From assembly GCA_017938405.1 (NCBI GenBank), contig JAGBBP010000029.1, forward strand, positions 1 through 61,823: a stretch of 61,823 nt of DNA, written 5' to 3'. The translations under genes were made by a program, and so were the position numbers. The DNA is from Lachnospiraceae bacterium. Its GTDB lineage: Bacteria; Bacillota; Clostridia; Lachnospirales; Lachnospiraceae. Shown here piece by piece: positions 57,736-61,823 of the stretch (position 1 is its first letter; the number at the start of each line of letters is the position of its first letter). The notes below the pieces were generated by a model. It worked only from the letters and a program-made list of their open reading frames with translations, did not search any database and was not told the origin of the DNA.

Positions 57736-59331
57736 ATGAAAAAGAAATTTGTATTGGGGATGTTGGCGGTTGCACTGTGTCTGGCCGGATGTAGTACCGG
57801 AAAGGCGACGGATGTGACACCGACGGCATCTCTTCGGGCAGAAGTTACACAGGCACCGGCGGAGGATACCTCGACTCCGGCGTCTGAAAATAAAACGGAA
57901 CAGGAGGAGATGACTGCGGAACCGACGAAGCGTCCGGTAGGGGCAGGGAATCCGCAATTGTTACTGGGACAAATGAAGGAGATGAAGGAACGATATAAGG
58001 ACCTGAGTCAATTTCAAAACGGTGACACTTTGCAGGAGGCCTTTGACAAGGCGGATGCGTTGGTGGAAAAGGGAGAGACGGAACTTGTCTCCCAGCAGGA
58101 ATACAATGATATGTTAAAAGAATTAAAAGAAACGATTTCGAATTTGGTCAATCAGTACGGACTTCCGGACCCGTCTAAGTTTACGGAAAAGATTGAAATG
58201 CCGGATCCGTACACCTTTTTGGACGGACGTCAGGTGACAAACCCGGCGGAGTTTGACGAACGTTTGGAAGAACTGAAGCACATGTATGAGTACTATATGT
58301 ACGGTCCTATGCCGGATGCGACCAAGGAGACGGTAACCTATGCGGTATCCGGTAACGAGATGGCCGTAACGGTAAATAACGGAGAAAAGTCTGCCTCTTA
58401 TAAGGTGACATTGGCGCTTCCGACCAATAAGGTATATGAAAAGGCTCCGGTATTGTTTTCTATCTTTGGCTTGATGAAGCCGGATTACGCCAATGAGAGG
58501 GGCTATGCGGTATTGTCCATCAACCCGATGGAGATTGCAGCGGATAATTCCTCCAGAACCGGCGTGTTTTACGATTTGTATCCGTACGGGGAGACCTGGG
58601 AAGAGCAGACCGGCGTGCTGGCAGCGTGGGGCTGGAGTGTATCCAAGGCTATTGATGCACTGGAGAACGGTGCCGGCGAGGAACTCGGCCTGACTACCAC
58701 GGACTTTTTGCTGACGGGCGTATCCCGATTTGGTAAGGCTACCGCAGTGGCGGGTGCGTTGGAACCGCGTATCAAGATTACGGCTCCGTCCTGTTCCGGT
58801 GCGGGCGGTATGGCATTGTACCGCTACGTATCTGAGGGAACGGCCTATGATTATACGGAAATCAATCGGGGAGAAGCGTATACCTTCGGGAAAAACGAAC
58901 CGTTAGGCAGCTTACGCAGTGATGCGGAAGGCCATTGGTTTAACGATAATTTCCAGGTATTTAAAGATGAGTGGGTAATGCCGTTAGAACAGTACATGTT
59001 GTCCGCTCTTTGCGGAAGAGGCGACCGGTATCTGGTGATTTCCGGCTCCTACTGCGATGAAGACTGGGTAAACGCTCCGGCCATGTGGATGAACTATCTG
59101 GCTTCCAAGGACTTGTTTGAGTATATGGGAATCGCGGACCATCTGGCGGTATGCTTGCATCCGTCGGGACATATGGTAACGGATTCCGATTTGGTATATC
59201 TGTTGGATTTTGCGGATTATCATCTGTACGGCAAGGAGTCTGCATCGGATTTGAACGATTTGACTACCAGTTTGTATGCGTTACCGCAAAATGCGGATCC
59301 GGAGTTTGAGGGAAAGTTGACTTTCCGGTAG
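57736..59331 (+). CDS. CE15 glucuronoyl esterase lipoprotein
   Basis: 531 residues from the ATG at 57736. Lipoprotein signal LCLAGC, a Thr/Pro/Glu-rich linker (about 25-75), a helical segment, then a CE15-type domain with nucleophile Ser330 in GVSRFGK, the diagnostic GxSRxGK. Late HPSGH is a likely catalytic His region. Cuts ester bonds between lignin alcohols and glucuronoyl side chains of xylan; surface anchored, unlike the other cytoplasmic enzymes of the cluster. Possible helical insertion before the catalytic domain (80-150). Confidence 0.9.
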   Translation: MKKKFVLGMLAVALCLAGCSTGKATDVTPTASLRAEVTQAPAEDTSTPASENKTEQEEMTAEPTKRPVGAGNPQLLLGQMKEMKERYKDLSQFQNGDTLQEAFDKADALVEKGETELVSQQEYNDMLKELKETISNLVNQYGLPDPSKFTEKIEMPDPYTFLDGRQVTNPAEFDERLEELKHMYEYYMYGPMPDATKETVTYAVSGNEMAVTVNNGEKSASYKVTLALPTNKVYEKAPVLFSIFGLMKPDYANERGYAVLSINPMEIAADNSSRTGVFYDLYPYGETWEEQTGVLAAWGWSVSKAIDALENGAGEELGLTTTDFLLTGVSRFGKATAVAGALEPRIKITAPSCSGAGGMALYRYVSEGTAYDYTEINRGEAYTFGKNEPLGSLRSDAEGHWFNDNFQVFKDEWVMPLEQYMLSALCGRGDRYLVISGSYCDEDWVNAPAMWMNYLASKDLFEYMGIADHLAVCLHPSGHMVTDSDLVYLLDFADYHLYGKESASDLNDLTTSLYALPQNADPEFEGKLTFR

Positions 59332-59388
59332 TGAATGAGCGGAAGGAAGAATCGTTACTGTGAAATAGCTTTGTTTTATGAATAGATG

Positions 59389-59427
59389 GTCCTGCTTATG
59401 TGAGAATCATAAGCGGGACTGTTTTTG
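59389..59427 (+). terminator. Terminator after the CE15 gene
   Basis: GTCCTGCTTATG (59389-59400) pairs with CATAAGCGGGAC (59408-59419), one G-U pair, followed by a T-run. Confidence 0.92.
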
Positions 59428-59442
59428 TTTTCACTAAAGTTG

Positions 59443-59471
59443 TTGCTTGTTTTTATCGAATATGGTACACT
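59443..59471 (+). promoter_or_regulatory. Promoter of the GH43 gene
   Basis: TTGCTT (59443-59448), 17-bp spacer, TACACT (59466-59471) with an extended TGG before it. Confidence 0.75.
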
Positions 59472-59533
59472 GGAACGTACAAGGATTTATTGAAAAAGTA
59501 AGGTTAGAAAATTAATACAAGGAGAAGAAACTT

Positions 59534-61069
59534 ATGGAAATTAAGAACCCTATTTTACCGGGCTTTTACCCGGACCCGTCCGCCTGTGCGGTAAACGGAA
59601 AGTTTTATCTTGTAAATTCCAGCTTTTGCTATTTTCCGGGTGTTCCGATTTTTGAGAGTACGGATTTGAAGCACTGGCATCAAATCGGTAATGTGTTGGA
59701 CAGAAATTCCCAGCTTCCGCTTGGTCATGACGGGATGTCCCGTGGTATTTTTGCACCGACCATCCGTTACCATGAGGGAACTTTTTATATGATTACCACC
59801 AATGTGAGTTACGGCGGAAACTTCGTGGTAACCGCCACCGATCCGGCAGGTCCGTGGTCTGAGCCGCATTATCTTACAGGCGCGGACGGCATTGACCCGA
59901 GTCTGTTCTTCGACGATGACGGAAAGTGTTATTACATCGGCACCAGACCGAATCCGGAAGGTGTCGGTCATAACGGGGACTGGTATATCTACATACAGGA
60001 AGTAGATTTAGAGAATTGGTGTCTGGTGGGTGACTACAAGATGGTTTGGAACGGCGCCATGCGTAAGGCAGAGTGGCCGGAGGGACCGCATCTTTATAAG
60101 AAGGACGGTTATTACTATATTCTCCATGCAGAAGGCGGTACCGGTCCGGCTCATGCGGTTTGCGTAGCCAGAAGTAAGAATCTTTGGGGACCGTATGAGA
60201 ACAATCTCATGAATCCGGTATTTACCCATCGTCATCTCGGAAAGGATTATCCGATTCGTTATGTGGGTCATGCGGATTTGATTGAGGATACCGAGGGGAA
60301 CTGGTATTCCGTAATGTTAGCCTCCAGACCGTGTGAATGGCACACCAATATGGGCCGTGAGACCTTCCTTGCAAAGGTGACCTGGGAAGACGGCTGGCCG
60401 GTATTTAACGCAGGTATCGGTATCTTAGAGGATACGGTGACGGTTCCGCTTACGGAAACCGAAGGCGACGAGCTTATTACCAGCGGAAAGGATGTAGACG
60501 GCATTCCGTTTTCCATGGTAAAGCTGCGTAATCCGGTGGGTGGCATGGCAAAGGGTGAGGGCGACGGGTATCGCTTAAAACTCTTACCGTATACGTTGGC
60601 GGAGAAAGAGCCGGCGGCATATTTAGGCCTTCGGCAGACTTCTTATTGCTTTACCGCAAAGACTACGGTAGATTTTACGCCGGCACAGGACGGCGAGGCG
60701 GCAGGCCTTGCACTTTTACAGAGTGAGCAGGCATTTTTGGCAGTAGTTTACGGCAAGTTTGACGGAAAGAACCAGGTGCGCGTGGCAAAGAACAGTGTAC
60801 AGGGCGGCATCGAACTTGTTGCGGCGGAAGAACTGACGGCAGAAAAGGTAAGCTTTACCATTACGCAAAAGGGACAGACGGCGACCCTTTCTTATGATGC
60901 GGGAGCCGGTGAAAAGGTATTGGCAGACGGCCTTTCCACAAAGTTTTTAAGTACCGAGTCCGCAGGCGGTTTTGTAGGATGTACCATCGGTATGTTTGCA
61001 ACCGCAAACGGTAAGGAAAGCGGTAACACGGCATTCTTTAGCGGTATTGACTATAAGGTACAGGAATAA
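59534..61069 (+). CDS. GH43 beta-xylosidase/alpha-L-arabinofuranosidase
   Basis: 511 residues. Five-bladed propeller with base Asp15 in PGFYPDPS, pKa-modulating Asp in GIDPSLFFDD and acid Glu183 in WPEGPHLYKK; the C-terminal 200 residues are a beta-sandwich as in GH43_C2-type enzymes. No signal peptide. Cleaves xylose or arabinose from short xylan fragments. Own promoter and terminator but no recognised cre. Confidence 0.94.
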   Translation: MEIKNPILPGFYPDPSACAVNGKFYLVNSSFCYFPGVPIFESTDLKHWHQIGNVLDRNSQLPLGHDGMSRGIFAPTIRYHEGTFYMITTNVSYGGNFVVTATDPAGPWSEPHYLTGADGIDPSLFFDDDGKCYYIGTRPNPEGVGHNGDWYIYIQEVDLENWCLVGDYKMVWNGAMRKAEWPEGPHLYKKDGYYYILHAEGGTGPAHAVCVARSKNLWGPYENNLMNPVFTHRHLGKDYPIRYVGHADLIEDTEGNWYSVMLASRPCEWHTNMGRETFLAKVTWEDGWPVFNAGIGILEDTVTVPLTETEGDELITSGKDVDGIPFSMVKLRNPVGGMAKGEGDGYRLKLLPYTLAEKEPAAYLGLRQTSYCFTAKTTVDFTPAQDGEAAGLALLQSEQAFLAVVYGKFDGKNQVRVAKNSVQGGIELVAAEELTAEKVSFTITQKGQTATLSYDAGAGEKVLADGLSTKFLSTESAGGFVGCTIGMFATANGKESGNTAFFSGIDYKVQE

Positions 61070-61086
61070 AAAAGCAGATTTGTTAC

Positions 61087-61120
61087 GGGGACTGTTGCAG
61101 AGGCGATAGTCCCCTTTTTG
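61087..61120 (+). terminator. Terminator after the GH43 gene
   Basis: GGGGACT (61087-61093) pairs with AGTCCCC (61108-61114), followed by TTTTTG. Confidence 0.9.
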
Positions 61121-61171
61121 AAGGCGGAGGGAGGGGGAGTTAAGAAAAATGTTAAAAATTTGATTATTCTA

Positions 61172-61207
61172 TTGACAACTGAACAAAAGTATGTTAAATT
61201 TTTAACA
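61172..61207 (+). promoter_or_regulatory. adhE promoter with Rex-type operator
   Basis: TTGACA (61172-61177), 16- or 17-bp spacer, -10 TTAAAT/TAAATT (61194-61200). Overlapping the -10 is TGTTAAATTTTTAACA (61192-61207), which fits the Rex consensus TTGTTAANNNNTTAACAA except for the outermost base on each side. Rex is an NADH-responsive repressor; high NADH would release it and switch on ethanol and H2 formation. A lone half-like TGTTAA at 61150 lies upstream. Confidence 0.9.
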
Positions 61208-61277
61208 GACAAGGGAAGCGCAACGGTTGAATATGCTACTCTTGAATCTTTTGGTTATACCGAATAGGAGGTCGTGT

Positions 61278-61823
61278 ATGGAAACGAAACACTATGAAGT
61301 AGTAGACAGTGTAGAAGCACTGGAAGCGGCGATTGCGAGAGTGAAAGCTGCACAGAAGAAATTTGCGGAGTATACGCAGGAACAGGTAGACAAGATTTTC
61401 CTTGCAGCGGCAACCGCTGCGGATAAGGCAAGAATTCCGCTTGCAAAGATGGCAGTGGAAGAGACCGGCATGGGTGTAGTGGAAGATAAGGTAATTAAAA
61501 ACCACTATGCGGCAGAGTATATTTACAACCAGTATAGAGATACCAAGACCTGTGGTATCATTGAAGAAGATAAGGCGTTCGGTATTAAGAAAGTGGCAGA
61601 GTCCATCGGTGTGGTAGCAGCGGTTATCCCGACCACCAACCCGACTTCTACTGCGATTTTTAAAACATTAATCAGTTTAAAAACCAGAAACGGTATTATT
61701 ATCAGCCCACACCCGCGGGCAAAGAATTCCACCATTGCGGCAGCAAAGATTGTGCTGGAAGCAGCGGTTGCGGCCGGTGCTCCGGAGGATATTATTGCCT
61801 GGATTGACGTGCCGTCTCTGGAG
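61278..61823 (+). CDS. adhE: AdhE, 5' part (continues at base 1)
   Basis: Start ATG at 61278 behind AGGAGG. Codes for the first part of the aldehyde dehydrogenase domain (ALEAAIARVKAAQKKFAEYT, IGVVAAVIPTTNPTSTAIFK). The last 133 bases repeat the first 133 of the window, and the frame continues into 1-2305 without a break. Preceded by the Rex-type operator. Confidence 0.96.
   Translation, partial: METKHYEVVDSVEALEAAIARVKAAQKKFAEYTQEQVDKIFLAAATAADKARIPLAKMAVEETGMGVVEDKVIKNHYAAEYIYNQYRDTKTCGIIEEDKAFGIKKVAESIGVVAAVIPTTNPTSTAIFKTLISLKTRNGIIISPHPRAKNSTIAAAKIVLEAAVAAGAPEDIIAWIDVPSLE
61691..61823. repeat. Right copy of the 133-bp terminal direct repeat
   Basis: Identical to 1-133. Removing one copy leaves a 61,690-bp circle or a self-closed contig. 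Confidence 0.95.

Noticed and set aside
61149..61164. Second Rex operator upstream of adhE (TGTTAAAAATTTGA)
   Set aside because: Only one half-site matches; the other half differs at several positions.
1..61823. tRNA or rRNA genes
   Set aside because: Scanning for TPsiC-arm patterns and rRNA signatures found none that could be supported; the only tRNA-related element is the T-box.

Overview
The window reads as a chromosome-type segment of an anaerobic, saccharolytic Firmicute of the Lachnospiraceae (Butyrivibrio/Roseburia-like). The evidence is an AdhE plus [FeFe]-hydrogenase fermentation operon, DUF3842 and DUF6715-type genes, a flagellin lysine methylase (FliB), T-box and cre regulation, and a large set of xylan side-chain and xylo-oligosaccharide enzymes. 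Most genes lie on the + strand in tight runs with strong Shine-Dalgarno sites. The first 133 bases are repeated exactly as the last 133 bases (1-133 = 61691-61823). Joining the ends gives one intact 905-residue AdhE, so the sequence is either a circular molecule of 61,690 bp or a contig closed on itself through adhE. No replication, partition, mobilisation, phage, rRNA or tRNA genes were seen, so a plasmid is not the obvious reading.

Layout: (1) 61172-end and 1-7.9 kb: promoter with a Rex-type operator, adhE, a small phosphotransferase, two [2Fe-2S] thioredoxin-like proteins, a PAS-containing sensory hydrogenase-like protein, a SpoIIE-type phosphatase and a ferredoxin-type [FeFe] hydrogenase: an ethanol/H2 redox operon. 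(2) 8-16.6 kb: DUF3842, an ECF transporter S component behind a leader with an intrinsic terminator, an ECF sigma/anti-sigma pair, an autoregulated-looking XRE gene followed by a DUF1016 PD-(D/E)XK protein, two small XRE regulators and a TPEPTA-repeat lipoprotein with duplicated domains. (3) 16.7-23.8 kb: tex, an esterase, tsaE-tsaB-rimI, a rhomboid protein, GNAT and Nudix genes. (4) 23.9-31.1 kb: a promoter, structured RNA and terminator directly in front of a DUF3800 gene, then a methyltransferase-like membrane protein, an FGGY sugar kinase and small accessory genes including fliB. (5) 31.1-35.3 kb: a 250-bp foldback element, rnz, tsaD, ispD. (6) 35.4-40.2 kb: a domain-permuted GH3 and a GH120 beta-xylosidase. 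(7) 40.2-46.1 kb: a promoter/19-residue peptide/terminator unit, a structured direct-repeat region, two paralogous ABC-class ATPases flanking a GNAT gene, and an XRE protein with a FliG-like C-terminal domain. (8) 46.1-52.4 kb: a tryptophan-specific T-box and trpXYZ-type transporter, pncC, a thioesterase, dCMP deaminase, a DUF3788-DUF3795 protein and a hicAB toxin-antitoxin pair. (9) 52.4-61.1 kb: a second foldback element and a xylan-debranching cluster: GH51, GH67, UxuA, CE15 and GH43, with a perfect cre site between divergent GH51 and GH67.

The xylan genes form a logical route: CE15 cuts glucuronoyl esters outside the cell, GH67 releases (methyl)glucuronate, GH51 and GH43 remove arabinose or xylose, GH120 and GH3 finish short oligosaccharides, UxuA takes the uronic acid branch onward, and the FGGY kinase may phosphorylate the pentose pathway intermediate. 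No endoxylanase or xylan-specific transporter is present. The least-described parts are the RNA-DUF3800 unit, the peptide/repeat/twin-ATPase region, the ECF-transporter leader, the two foldback elements and the XRE-FliG fusion.
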